64,000 nucleotides of DNA from Balaenoptera acutorostrata (GCF_949987535.1 NC_080081.1:37736428-37800427), one strand, 5' to 3'. Shown: positions 49,301-59,897, numbered from the stretch's first letter. Numbers and translations are program-made. Notes: generated from the letters alone by a model not told the origin.

Positions 49301-50281
49301 TGTTTCTTCTTCTTTCTCTAGTTCCTTTAGGTGTAAGTTTAGATTGTTTGAGATTTTTCTTGTTTCTTGAGGTAGGATTGTATTGCTATAAACTTCCCTC
49401 TTAGAACTGCTTTTGCTGCATCCCATAGGTTTTGTAGTCTCATGTATTTGTTGCCATTTGTCTCTAGGTATTTTTTGATTTCCTCTTTGATTTCTTCAGT
49501 GATATCTTCGTTATTTAGTAACGTATTGTTTAGCCTCCATGTTTTTGTGTTTTTTACATTTTTTTCCCTGTAATTTATTTCTAATCTCATAGCGTTGTGG
49601 TTGGAAAAGATGCTTGATACAATTTCACTTTTCTTAAATTTACCGAAGCTTGATTTGTGACCCAAGATGTGATCTATCCTGGAGAACGTTCTCTGTACAC
49701 CTGAGAAGAAAGTGTATTCTGCTGTTTTTGGATGCAATATCCATTAAATATCAATTAAGTCTATCTGGTCTATTGTGTCATTTAAAGCTTGTGTTTCTTT
49801 ATTAATTTTCTGTCCAGATGCTCTGTCCATTGGAGTAAGTGAGGTGTTAAAGTCCCTCAGTATTATTGTGTTACTGTCGATTTCCTCTTTTATAGCTGTT
49901 AGCAGTTGCCTTATGTATTGAGGTGCTCCTATGTTGGGTGCATATATATTTATAATTGTTATATCTTCTTCAATTGATCCCTTGATCATTATGTAGTGTC
50001 TTTACTTGTCTCTTGTAATATATTTTATTTTAAAATCTATTTTTTTCTGATATGAGTATTGTTACTCCAGCTTTCTTTTGATTTCCATTTGCATGGAATA
50101 TCTTTTTCCAACCCCTCACTTTCAGTCTGTATGTGTCTCTAGTTCTGAAGTGTGTCTCTTGCAGACAGCATATATACAGGTCTTTTTATTGTATCCATTC
50201 GACAAGCCTGTGTCTTTTGGTTGGAACATTTAATCCACTCACATTTAAGGTGATTATCAATATGTATATTCCTATTACCAT
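46397..50281 (-). pseudogene. L1 ORF2 of the older element (broken)
   Basis: ORF2p is the endonuclease and reverse transcriptase of L1. Open pieces in order on - are: endonuclease (49,744-49,989, with INIYAPN and DFNTSLT in place of DFNTPLS); 49,339-49,737, with RIDHILG retained and SNHNAMR in place of SDHNAMR; linker (48,846-49,235); RT motif B region (48,231-48,455, with [13 protein letters not shown]); 47,736-48,119; and C-terminal pieces (46,643-47,010 and 46,397-46,636). Stops and frameshifts separate the pieces. A (TTTA)n tract at 47,715-47,740 replaces coding sequence. The start codon ATG is kept at 50,279-50,281. Confidence 0.9.
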
Positions 50282-50294
50282 TTCCTTACTTGTT

Positions 50295-50306
50295 TTGGGT
50301 TTATTT
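50295..50306. repeat. Left target-site duplication of the younger L1
   Basis: TTGGGTTTATTT here is repeated exactly at 57,658-57,669. The two copies bracket the younger L1 and lie in the inter-ORF spacer of the older one. Confidence 0.85.
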
Positions 50307-50725
50307 ATTTATTTTTTTAACATCTTTATTGGAGTATAATTGTTTTACAATGGTGTGTTAGTTTCTGCTTTATAACAAAGTGAATCAGTTATACATATAC
50401 ATATGTTCCCATATCTCTTCCCTCTTGCATCTCCCTCCCTCCCACCCTCCCTATCCCACCCCTCTAGGTGATCACAAAGCACTGAGCTGATCTCCCTGTG
50501 CTATGTGGCTGCTTCCCACTAGCTATCTATTTTACGTTTGGTAGTGTATATATGTCCATGCCACTCTCTCACTTTGTCACAGCTTGCCCTTCCCCTTCCC
50601 AATATCCTCAAGTCCATTCTCTAGTAGGTCTGTGTCTTTATTCCTGTCTTACCACTAGATTCTTCATGACCGTTTTTTTTTTCCCCTTACATTCCATATA
50701 TATATGTTAACATACTGTATTTGTT

Positions 50726-53700
50726 TTACTCTTTCTGACGTACTTCACTCTGTATGACAGACTCTAACTCCATCCACCTCAATACAAATAACTCAATTTC
50801 ATTTCTTTTTATGGCTGAGTAATGTTCCATTGTGTATATGTGCCACATCTTCTTTATCCATTCATCCGATGATGGGCACTTAGGTTGCTTCCATGTCCTC
50901 GCTATTGTAAGTCGAGCTGCAATGAACATTTTGGTACATGACTCTGTTTGAATTATGGTTTTCTCAGGGTATATGCCCAGGAGTGGGATTGCTGGGTCGT
51001 ATGGTAGTTCTATTTTTAGTTTTTTAAGGAACCTCCATATTGTTCTCCATAGTGGCTGTACCAATTTACATTCCCACCAACAGTGCAAGAGTGTTCCCTT
51101 TTCTCCACACCCTCTCCAGCATTTAATGTTTCTATGTTTTTTGATGACGGCCATTCTGACCGGTGTGAGATGATATCTCATTGTAGTTTTGATTTGCATT
51201 TCTCTAATGATTAATGATGTTGAGCATTCTTTCATGTGTTTGTTGGCACTCTGTATATCTTTTTTGGAGAAATATCTGTTTAGGTCTTCTGCCCATTTTT
51301 GGATTGGGTTTTTAGTTTTTTTTGTTATTGAGCTGCATGAGCTACTTGTAAATTTTGGGGATTAATCCTTTGTCAGTTGCTTCATTTGTAAATATTTTCT
51401 CCCATTCTGAGGGTTGTCTTTTGGTCTTGTTTATGGTTTCCTTTGCTGTGCAAAAGTTTTAAGTTTCATTAGGTCCTATTTGTTTATTTTTGTTTTTATT
51501 TCCATTTCTGTAGGAGCTGGGTCAAAAAGGATCTTGCTGTGATTTATGTCATAGACTGTTCTGCCTATGCTTTCCTCTAAGAGTTTGATAGTGTCTGGCC
51601 TTACATTTAGGTCTTTAATCCATTTTGAGTTTATTTTTGTGTATGGTGTTAGGGAGTGTTCTAATTTCATACTTTTACATGTACCTGTTCAGTTTTCCCA
51701 GCACCACTTATTGAAGAGGCTGTCTTTTCTCCACTGTATATGCTTGCTTCCTTTATCAAAGATAAGGTGACCATATGTGCATGGGTTTATCTCTGGGCTT
51801 TCTATCCTGTTCCATTGATCAATATTTCTGTTTTTGTGCCAGTACCATACTGTCTTGATTACTGTAGGTTTGTAGTATAGTCTGAAGTCAGGGAGCCTGA
51901 TTCCCCCAGCTCCATTTTTCGTTCTCAAGATTGCTTTGGCTATTCGGGATCTTTTGTGTTTCCATAAAAATTGTGAATTTTTTTGTTCTAGTTCTGTGAA
52001 AAATGCCACTGGTAGTTTGATAGGGATTGCATTGAATCTGTAGATTGCTTTGGGTAGTAGAGTCATTTTCACAATGTTGATTCTTCCAATCCAAGAACAT
52101 GGTATATCTCTCCATCTATTTGTATCATCTTTAATTACTTTCATCAGTGTCTTATAATTTTCGGCATACAGGTTTTTTGTCTCCTTAGGTAGGTTTATTC
52201 CTAGATATTTTATTCTTTTTGTTGCAATGGTAAACGGGAGTGTTTTCTTAATTTCATTTTCAGATATTTCATCATTAATGTATAGGAATGCAAGAGATTT
52301 CTGTGCATTAATTTGTATCCTGCTACTTTACCAGATTCATTGATTAGCTCTAGTAGTTTTCTGGTAGCATCTTTAGGATTCTCTACGTTTAGTATCATGT
52401 CATCTGCAAACAGTGACAGCTTTACTTCTTCTTTTCCGATTTGGATTCCTTTTCTTTCTTTTTCTTCTCTGATTGCTGTGGCTAACACTTCCAAAACTAT
52501 GTTGAATAATAGTGTGAGAGTGGGCAACCTTGTCTTGTTCCTGATCTTAGTGGAAATGGTTTCAGTTTTTCACCTTTGAGGACAATGTTGGCTGTGGGTT
52601 TGTCATATATGGCCTTTATTATGTTGAGGAAAGTTCCCTCTATGCCTACTTTCTGCAGGGCTTTTATCATAAATAGGTGTTGAATTGTGTCGAGAGCTTT
52701 CTCTGCATCTACTGAGATGATCATGTGGTTTTTCTCCTTCAATTTGTTAATATGGTGTAGCACGTTGATTGATTTGCGTATATTGAAGAATCCTTCCATT
52801 CTTGGAATAAACCCCACTTGATCATGTTGTATGATCCTTTTAATGTGCAACATGTTGGATTCTGTTTGCTAGTATTTTGTTGAGGATTTATTTATTTTTG
52901 GCTGTGTTGGGTCTTCGCTTCTGTGTGAGGGCTCTCTCTAGTTGTGGCGAAAGGAGGCCGCTCTTCATCGCGGTGCACGGGCCTCCCACCATCATGGCCT
53001 CTCCTGTTGCAGAGCACAGGCTCCAGACACGCAGGCTCAGTAGTTGTGGCTCACGGGGCCAGTTGCGGGATCTTCCCAGGCCAGGGCTCGAACCAGTGTC
53101 CCCTGCATCGGCAGGTGGATTCTCAACCACTGCACCACCAGGGAAGCCCTGTTGAGGATTTTTGCATCTATGTTCATCAATGATATTGGCCTGTGGTTTT
53201 CTTTCTTTGTGACATTTTTGTCTAGTTTTGGTATCAGGGTGATGATGGCCTCATAGAAAGAGTTGGGGAGTGTTCCTCCCTCTGCAATATTTTGGGAGAG
53301 TTTGAGAAGGATAGGTGTTAGCTCTTCTCTGAATGTTTGATAGAATTCGCCTGTGAAGCCATTTGGTCCTGGGCTTTTGTTTGTTGGAAGATTTTTAATC
53401 ACAGTTTCAATTTCAGTGCTTGTGATTGGTCTGTTCATATTTTCTATTTCTTCCTGGTTCAGTCTCAGCAGGTTGTGCATTTCTAAAAATTTGTCCATTT
53501 CTTCCAGGTTGTCCATTTTATTGGCCTAGAGTTGCTTGTAGTAATCTCTCATGATCGTTTGTATTTCTGCAGTGTCAGTTGTTACTTCCCCTTTTTCATT
53601 TCTAATTCTATTGATTTGAGTCTTCTCCCTTTTTTTCTTGATGAGTCTGGCTAATGGTTTATCAATTTAGTTTATTTTCTCAAAGAACCAGCTTTTAGTT

Positions 53701-54755
53701 TTATTGATCTTTGCTATCATTTCCTTCATTTCTTTTTCATTTATTTCGGTAGTGATCTTTATGATTTCTTTCCTTCTGCTAACTTTGGGGTTTTTTTGTT
53801 CTTCTTTCTCTAATTGCTTTAGGTGCAAGGTTAGGTTGTTTATTTGAGATGTTTCCTGTTTCTTAAGGTAGGATTGTATGGCTATGAACTTCCCTCTTAG
53901 AACTGCTTTTGCTGTATCCCATAGGTTTTGGGTCGTCGTGTTTCCATTGTCATTTGTTTCTAGGTATTTTTTGATTTCTCCTTTGATTTTTTCAGTGATC
54001 ACTTCGTTATTAAGTAGTGTATTGTTTAGCCTCCATGTGTTTGTATTTTTTACAGATCTTTTCCTCTAATTGATATCTAGTCTCAAAGCATTGTGGTCGG
54101 AAAAGATACCTGATACGATTTCAATTTTCTTAAATTTACCAAGGCTTGATTTGTAGAACGTTTCATGAGAACTTGAGAAAAATGCGTATTCTGTTGTTTT
54201 TGGGTAGAATGTCCTATAAGTATCAATTAAGTCCATCTTGTTTAATGTATAATTTAAAGCTTGTGTTTCCTTATTTATTTTCATTTTGAATGATCTGTCC
54301 ATTGGTGAAAGTGGGGTGTTAAAGTCCCCCACTATGATTGTGTTACTGTCGATTTCCCCTTTTATGGCTGTTAGTATTTGCCTTATGTATTGAGGTACTC
54401 CTATGTTGGGTGCATAAATATTTACAATTGTTATATCTTCTTCTTGGATCGATCCCTTGATCATTATCTAGTGTCCTTCTTTGTCTCTTGTAACAGTCTT
54501 TATTTTAAAGTCTATTTTGTCTCATATGAGAACTGCTGCTCCAGCTTTCTTTTGATTTCCATTTGCATGGAATATCTTTTTCCATCCCCTCACTTTCAGT
54601 CTGTATGTGTCCCTATGTCTGAAGTGGGTCTCTTGTAGACAGCATATATACGTGTCTTGCTTTTGTATCCATTCCACCAGTCTGGTTCTTTTGGTGTGAG
54701 CATTTAATCCATTTACATTTAAGGTAATTATCGATATGAGTGTTCCTATTCCCAT
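50726..54755 (-). pseudogene. L1 ORF2 of the younger element (broken by stops, deletion and SINE)
   Basis: The start codon is at 54,753-54,755 and the first 77 codons are open, with the endonuclease residues in TLNVNGLNA and LQETHF. A TCA-to-TGA type change then makes a stop. The second endonuclease piece (54,066-54,464) keeps GDFNTPLS and SDHNAL but lacks the segment with the RIDHILG motif. The RT region keeps SVDAEKALD (52,497-52,853) and FADD (52,399-52,410). The C-terminal piece (50,726-51,235) keeps a CCHC-like cluster, [26 protein letters not shown] at 52,890-53,149 splits the RT domain. Intact ORF2p would nick target DNA and copy L1 RNA; this one cannot. Confidence 0.93.
52890..53149 (-). 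mobile_element. CHR-type SINE inside L1 ORF2
   Basis: On - it starts GGGCTTCCCTGGTGGTGCAG, has a B box with one change (GGTTCGAGCCC to GGTTCGAGCCT) and ends in a short (AAATA)n tail. The duplication TGTTGAGGATTT is perfect (52,878-52,889 and 53,150-53,161), and removing the insert restores the L1 sequence. It is somewhat shorter than the others, with a gap in the GAGCAACTGGGCC block. It is the innermost and youngest layer of the stack. Confidence 0.96.
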
Positions 54756-54813
54756 TTTCTTAAAAGTTTTGGGTTTGTTATTGTAGGTGTTTTCCTTCTC
54801 TTGATTTTCTTGC

Positions 54814-55707
54814 CTAGAGAAGTTCCTTTAGCATTTGTTGTAAAGCTGGTTTGATGGTGCTGAACTCTCTCAGCTTTTGCTTCTCTGTAAAGGTCTTAAT
54901 TTCTCCATCAAATCTGAATGAGATCCTTTCTGGGTAGAGTAATCTTGGTTGTAGATTTTTCTCCTTCATCACTTTAAATACGTTCTGCCACTCCCTTCTG
55001 GCTTGCAGAGTTTCTGCTGAAAGGTCAGCTGTTAACCTTATGGGGATTCCCTTGTGTATTATTTGTTGTTTTTCCCTTGCTGCTTTTAATATGTTTTCTT
55101 TATATTTAATTTTTGACAGTTTGATTAATATGTGTCTTGGCGTGTTTCTCCTTGGATTTATCCTGTATGGGACTCTCTGTGCTTCCAGGTCTTGATTAAC
55201 TATTTCCTTTCCCATATTAGGGAAGTTTTCAACTATAATCTCTTCAAATATTTTCTCAGTCCCTTTCTTTTTCTCTTCTTCTTCTGGGGCCCCTATAATT
55301 CGAATGTTGGTGCGTTTAATGTTGTCCCAGAGGTCTCTGAGACTGTCCTCAGTTCTTTTCATTATTTTTTCTTTATTCTGCTCTGCAGTAGTTATTTCCA
55401 CCATTTTATCTTCCAGGTCAGTTATACGTTCTTCTGCCTCAGTTATTCTGCTATTGATCCCTTCTAGAGTATTTTTAATTTCATTTATTGTGTTGTTCAT
55501 CATTGCTTGTTTACTCTTTAGTTCTTCTAGGTCCTTGTTAAGTGTTTCTTGCATTTTGTCTATTCTATTTCCAAGATTTTGGATCATCTTTACTATCATT
55601 ATTCTGAATTCTTTTTCAGGTAGACTACCTATTTCCTCTTCATTTGTTAGGTCTGGTGTGTTTATACCTTGCTCCTTCATCTTCTGTGTGTTTTTCTGTC
55701 TTCTCAT
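54814..55707 (-). CDS. L1 ORF1 protein (RNA-binding chaperone), open frame
   Basis: L1 ORF1p coats L1 RNA and acts as a trimeric nucleic-acid chaperone. I choose the start at 55,705-55,707 (MRRQKNTQKMKEQ), the usual L1 ORF1 beginning, giving 297 codons; the frame stays open 64 codons further upstream, to 55,899. Residue ranges on the 297-codon numbering are: basic N-terminus (1-25); coiled coil with regular Leu/Ile spacing (about 40-115, NLGNRIDKMQ to EITTAEQNK); RRM-like domain starting TNIRIIGAPE (about 130-170); and the C-terminal domain with PRRNTPRHILI, QARREWQNVFKVMK and RISFRFDGEIK. It ends QMLKELL, the normal terminus. No stop or frameshift interrupts it. The downstream ORF2 is broken, so the protein could act only in trans. 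Confidence 0.85.
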   Translation of the reverse strand: MRRQKNTQKMKEQGINTPDLTNEEEIGSLPEKEFRIMIVKMIQNLGNRIDKMQETLNKDLEELKSKQAMMNNTINEIKNTLEGINSRITEAEERITDLEDKMVEITTAEQNKEKIMKRTEDSLRDLWDNIKRTNIRIIGAPEEEEKKKGTEKIFEEIIVENFPNMGKEIVNQDLEAQRVPYRINPRRNTPRHILIKLSKIKYKENILKAAREKQQIIHKGIPIRLTADLSAETLQARREWQNVFKVMKEKNLQPRLLYPERISFRFDGEIKTFTEKQKLREFSTIKPALQQMLKELL

Positions 55708-57657
55708 TTTGCTTATCTTACTATGTTTGGGGGTCTCCTTTTGCAGGCTGCCGGTTTGTAGTTCCTGTTGTTTTTGGTGTCTGTCCCCAGTGGCTAAGGT
55801 TGGTTCAGTGGGTTGTGTAGGTTTCCTGGTGGAGGGGACTAGTGCCTGTGTTCTGGTGGATGAGGCTGGATCTTGTCTTTCTGGTGGGCACGCCCACATC
55901 TGGTGATGTGTTTTGGGGTATTTTTGGCCTTATTATGATTTTAGGCAGCCTCTCTGCTAATGGATGGGGCTGTGTTCCTGTCTTGCTAGTTGTTTGTCAT
56001 AGGGTGTCCAGCACTGTAGCTTGCTGGTCATTGAATGAAGCTGGGTCTTGGTGTTGAGCTGGAGATCTCTAGGAGATTTTTGCCATTTGTTATTACGTGG
56101 AGCTGGGAGGTCTCTTGTGGTCCAGTGTCCTGAGGTTGGCTCTCGCACCTCAGAGGCACAGCCCTGATGCCTGGCTGAAGCACCAAGAGTCTTTCATCCA
56201 CATGGCTCAGAATAAAAGTGAGAAAAAATAGAAAGAAAGAGAATAAAATAAAGTAAAATAAAATAAAGTTGTTAAAATAAATAATAATTATTAAGAAAAA
56301 AATTTTTTTTAAGTAAAAAAAAAAAAAAAAAACAGATGGACAGAACCCTAGGACAAATGGTGAAAGCAAAGGTATACAGACAAAATCTCACACAGAAGCA
56401 TACACATACACACTCACAAAAAGAGGAAAAATGGAAAAAAATAATATATCTTGCTCCTAAAGTCCACCTCCTCAATTTGGGATGATTCATTGTCTATTCA
56501 GGTATTCCACAGTTACAGGGTACATCAGGTTGATTGTGGAGCTTAAATCCGCTGCTTCTGAGGCTGCTGGGAGAGATTTCCCTTTCTCTTCTTTGTTCAC
56601 ACAGCTCTGCGAGTTCAGCTTTGGATTTGGACCCGCCTCTGCGAGTAGGTCGCCTGAGGGCGTCTGTTATTTGCTCAGACTGGACAGGGTTAAAGTCGCA
56701 GCTGATTCAGGGGTTCTGGCTCACTCAGGCTGCCAGGAGGGAGGGGTACGGATGTGGGGCGAGCCTGCAGCGGCAGAAGCCGGCGGGACGTTGCAGCAAC
56801 CTGAGGTGCGCAGTGCGTTCTCCCGGGGAAGCTGTTCCTGGATCACGGGACCCTGGAGGTGGCGGGCTTCACAGGCTCCTGGGATGGGAGGTGTGGAGAG
56901 TAACCTGTGCTCGCACACAGGCTTCTTGGTGGCTGCAGCAGCAGCCTTAGCATCTCATGCCCGTCTCTGGGGTCCGCGCTGATAGCTGCAGCTCATGCCC
57001 GTCTCTGGAGCTCCTTTAAGCAGTGCTCTTAATCCCCTCTCCTCCCTCACCAGGAAACAAAGAGGCGAGAAAAACTCTCTTGTCTGTTCGGCAGCTCCAG
57101 ACTTTTCCCGGACTCTCTCCCAGCTAGCTGTGGTGCACTAACCCCTTCAGGCTGTGTTCACGCAGCCAACCCCAGTCCTCTCCCTGCGATCCGACCGAAG
57201 CCTGAGCCTTAGCTCCCAGCCCCCGCCTGCCCCAGCAGATGAGCAGACAAGTGTCTTGGGCTGGTGAGTGCTGATCGGTACCGACCCTCTGTGCGGGAAT
57301 CTCTCCGATCTGCCCTCTGCACCCCTGTTGCTGCACCCTCCTCCATGGCTCCAAAGCTTCCCTGCTCTGCCACCCGCAGTCTCTGCCCGTGAAGGGGCTT
57401 CCTAGTGTGTGGAAACCTTTCCTCCTTCACAGCTCCCTCCCACTGGTGCAGGTCCCGTCCCTATTCTTTGTTTCTGTTTTTTCTTTTTCCTTTTGCCCTA
57501 CCCAGGTACGTGGGGAGTTTCTTGCCTTTTGGGAGGTCTGAGGTCTTCTGCCAGCATTCAGTATGTGTTTATAGGAGCAGTTCCACTTGCAGATGTATTT
57601 CTGATGTATCCGTGGGGAGGAAGGTGATCTCTGCTTCTTACTCTTCCACCATCTTTC
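55708..57657 (-). promoter_or_regulatory. L1 5'UTR with internal promoter region
   Basis: About 1.95 kb upstream of ORF1, with an A/T-rich insert-like section (56,220-56,340) and a GC- and CpG-richer half (56,560-57,650) that stands out in this AT-rich window. The first bases of the element read (sense) GAAAGATGGTGG, so a YY1-type AAGATGG motif lies at 57,649-57,655, 3-9 nt from the 5' end. In human L1 a YY1 site in that position directs correct start of transcription. Promoter activity here is inferred. Long + strand frames in this part (for example 56,482-56,982) are antisense artefacts. Confidence 0.65.
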
Positions 57658-59524
57658 TTGGGTTTATTTTTGTAGGTCCTTTTCTTCTTTTGTGTGTCCC
57701 ACTTAGAGAAATTCCTTTAGTGTTTATTGTAGAGCTGGTTTGGTGGTGCTGATCTCTCTTAGCTTTTGTTTGTCTATAAAGCTTTTGATTTTTTCCATCG
57801 AATCTGAATGAGATCCTTGCTGGGTAGCGTAATCTTGGTTGTAGGTTCTTACCTTCATCACGTTAAATATATCATGCTGCTCCCTTCTGGCTTTTAGAGT
57901 CTCTATGAGAAAATAGCTGTTAACCTTATGGGAGTTCCCTTGTACGTTATTTGTCATTTTTCCCTTGTTGCTTTAATAATTTTTCTTTGTCTTTAATTTT
58001 TGCCAATTTGATTACTGTGTGTCTCGGCATGTTTCTCCTGGGTTTATCCTGCCTGGGACTCTCTGCACTTCCTGGACTTGTGTGGCTATTTCCTTTCCCA
58101 TGTTAGGGAAATTTACAACTATAATCTCTTCAAATATTTTCTTGGGTCCTTTTTCTCTCTTTTCTCCTTCTGGGCCCACTATAATGTGAATGTTGGTGTG
58201 TTTAATTTTGTCCCAGAGGTCTCAAAGGCTGTCTTCATTTCTTTCATTCTTTTTTCTTTATTCTGTTCCACAGCAGTGAATTTACCATTCTCTCTTCCAG
58301 GTCACTTATCTGTTTTTCTGCCTCAGTTATTCTGCTATTGATTCCTTCTAGTGTATTTTTCATTTCAGTTATTTTTTTGTTTATCTCTGTTTGTTTGTTC
58401 TTTAATTCTTCCAGGTGTTTGTTCTTTAATTCTTCCAGGTGTTTGTTAACAATTTCTTGCATCTTCTCGATCTTTGTCTCCATTCTTTTTCCAAGGTCTT
58501 GGATCATCTTCACTATCATTATTCTGAATTCTTTTTCTGGAAGTTTGACTATATCCCCTTCATTTAGTTGTTTTTCTGGGTTTTTTCTTGTTCCTTCATC
58601 TGGTACATAGTCTTCTGCCTTTTCATTTTATCTACCTCTCTGTGAATGTGGTTTTTCATTCCACAAGCTGCAGGATTATAGTTCTTCTTGCTTCTGCTGT
58701 CTGCCCTCTGGTGGATGAGGCTATGTAAGAGGCCTGTGCAAGCTTCCTGATGGGAAGGACTGGTGGTGGGTAGAGCTGGGTGTTGCTCTGGTGGGCAGAG
58801 CTCAGTAAAACTTTAATCCACTTGTCTGCCGATGGGTGTGGCTGACTTCCCTTCTTGTTGGTTTTTTGGTTTGAGGTGACCCAGCACTAGAGACTACAGG
58901 CTCTTTGGTGGGACTAATGGCAGACTCCAGGAGGGCTCATTCCTGGAGTACTTCCCAGAATTTCTGCTGCCAGTGTCCTTGTCCATGTGGTGAGCCACAG
59001 CCACCCCCCACCTCTGCAGGAGACCCTCCAACACTACCAGTTAGGTCTGGTTCAATCTCCTATGGGGTCATTGCTCCTCTCCCCTCTGTCCTGATGCACA
59101 CACTACTTTGTGTGTGTCCTCCAAGAGTGGAGTCTGTTTCCCCCAGTCCTGTCAAAATCCTGCAATCAAATCCCACTAGCCTTCAAAGTCTGTTTCTCTG
59201 GGAATTCCTTCTCCTGTTGCCAGACTCCCAGGTTGGGAAGCCTGACATGGGGCACAGAACCTTCACTCCAGCAGGTGTACTTCGTTGGTATAACTGTTCT
59301 GCACTTTGTGAGTCACCCACCCAGATATTATGGGATTTGATTTTATTGTGATTGTGCCCCTCCTACCATCTCATTGTGGCCTCTCCTTTGTCTTTGGATG
59401 TGGGTTATCTTTTTCGGTGAGTTCCAATGTCTTCCTGTCAATGATTGTTCAGCAGCTATTTGTGATTCTGGTGCTCTTGCAAGAGGGAGTGAACGCACAT
59501 CCTTCTATGCTGCCAACTTGAAAT
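57658..59524 (-). mobile_element. Older full-length L1, 5' part (ORF1 and 5'UTR)
   Basis: After the duplicated TTGGGTTTATTT the sequence resumes the older L1: inter-ORF spacer, ORF1 relic (to 58,626) and about 0.9 kb of 5'UTR. Its 5' end reads (sense) CAAGTTGGCAGCATAGAAGG, then GCTCACTCCCTCTTGC-like sequence. This is a different 5'UTR type from that of the younger L1, so two L1 lineages are present. It ends at the right target-site duplication at 59,525. Confidence 0.9.
57724..58626 (-). pseudogene. L1 ORF1 of the older element (broken)
   Basis: The start codon lies at 58,624-58,626 (MKRQKTM). The coiled-coil part is open for 91 codons (58,244-58,519) and contains an 8-residue tandem duplication (NKHLEELK twice). 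The C-terminal part (57,724-57,957) keeps ETLKARREQHDIFNVMK and FIDKQKLREISTTKPALQ, then ends at a stop seven codons before the normal terminus. Stops and frameshifts elsewhere make it non-functional. Confidence 0.88.
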
Positions 59525-59541
59525 GAGGTCGATGGTATTTT
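59525..59541. repeat. Right target-site duplication of the older L1
   Basis: GAGGTCGATGGTATTTT pairs with the copy at 46,238-46,253 and closes the L1 stack. Confidence 0.75.
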
Positions 59542-59897
59542 AAGATCACTTTTAATGTTGTGGTAAAAATGGTTTTGGAGGTGGAGCAATATAAGATAAT
59601 TGTCAGAACTAAGGGAATGGAGATAAACATATGAAAATATAATGATTATAAATATATTTTAGATGCCTAATGACTGTGTCATGCTGTTAGATCAGATACA
59701 AGAAGGGGAGGTAAATGAAATAAGTAATCAAGAATAATTTCTGTATTTCTGAATTAAAAATAATTTAAAGTCTTTGTACATGACCTGGACATTTAATGTA
59801 ATGGAGAAGATTGGGTTGTGAGTTGAGGATGCAAATTTATGGAAGAAACAAAGAGTTCCTATTTGGATATGTCAAATTTGGATATTAAATAATTACA

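Larger units (their letters stand above)
46254..50306 (-). mobile_element. Older full-length L1, 3' part (3'UTR and ORF2)
   Basis: From left to right the - strand element shows a short A-rich tail, 3'UTR to about 46,390, and ORF2 up to its start codon at 50,281. Its remaining part (ORF1 and 5'UTR) lies at 57,658-59,524. The younger L1 landed in the inter-ORF spacer 14 bp upstream of the ORF2 start. Confidence 0.92.
50307..57657 (-). mobile_element. Younger full-length L1 (about 7.35 kb including a SINE)
   Basis: The complete L1 order on - is: poly(A)-like tail and 3'UTR (50,307 to about 50,720), ORF2 (about 50,726-54,755), a 58-bp spacer, ORF1 (54,814-55,707), and a long 5'UTR (about 1.95 kb) ending at 57,657. 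The sense start is GAAAGATGGTGGAAGAGTAAG. An exact 12-bp duplication flanks it. It still has CpG-rich 5'UTR sequence and an open ORF1, so it is much younger than the L1 it interrupts. ORF2 is dead. Confidence 0.95.

Noticed and set aside
55304..55906. 200-codon open frame on +
   Set aside because: It is the exact antisense of the L1 ORF1 on -. Low-complexity Ser/Leu/Phe content mirrors the Glu/Lys-rich coiled coil. Not a gene.
56482..56982. 166- and 138-codon open frames on + in the L1 5'UTR
   Set aside because: Antisense frames in GC-rich 5'UTR, where stops are rare by composition. No conserved motif. An ORF0-like antisense peptide is known only from primate L1 and is not supported here.
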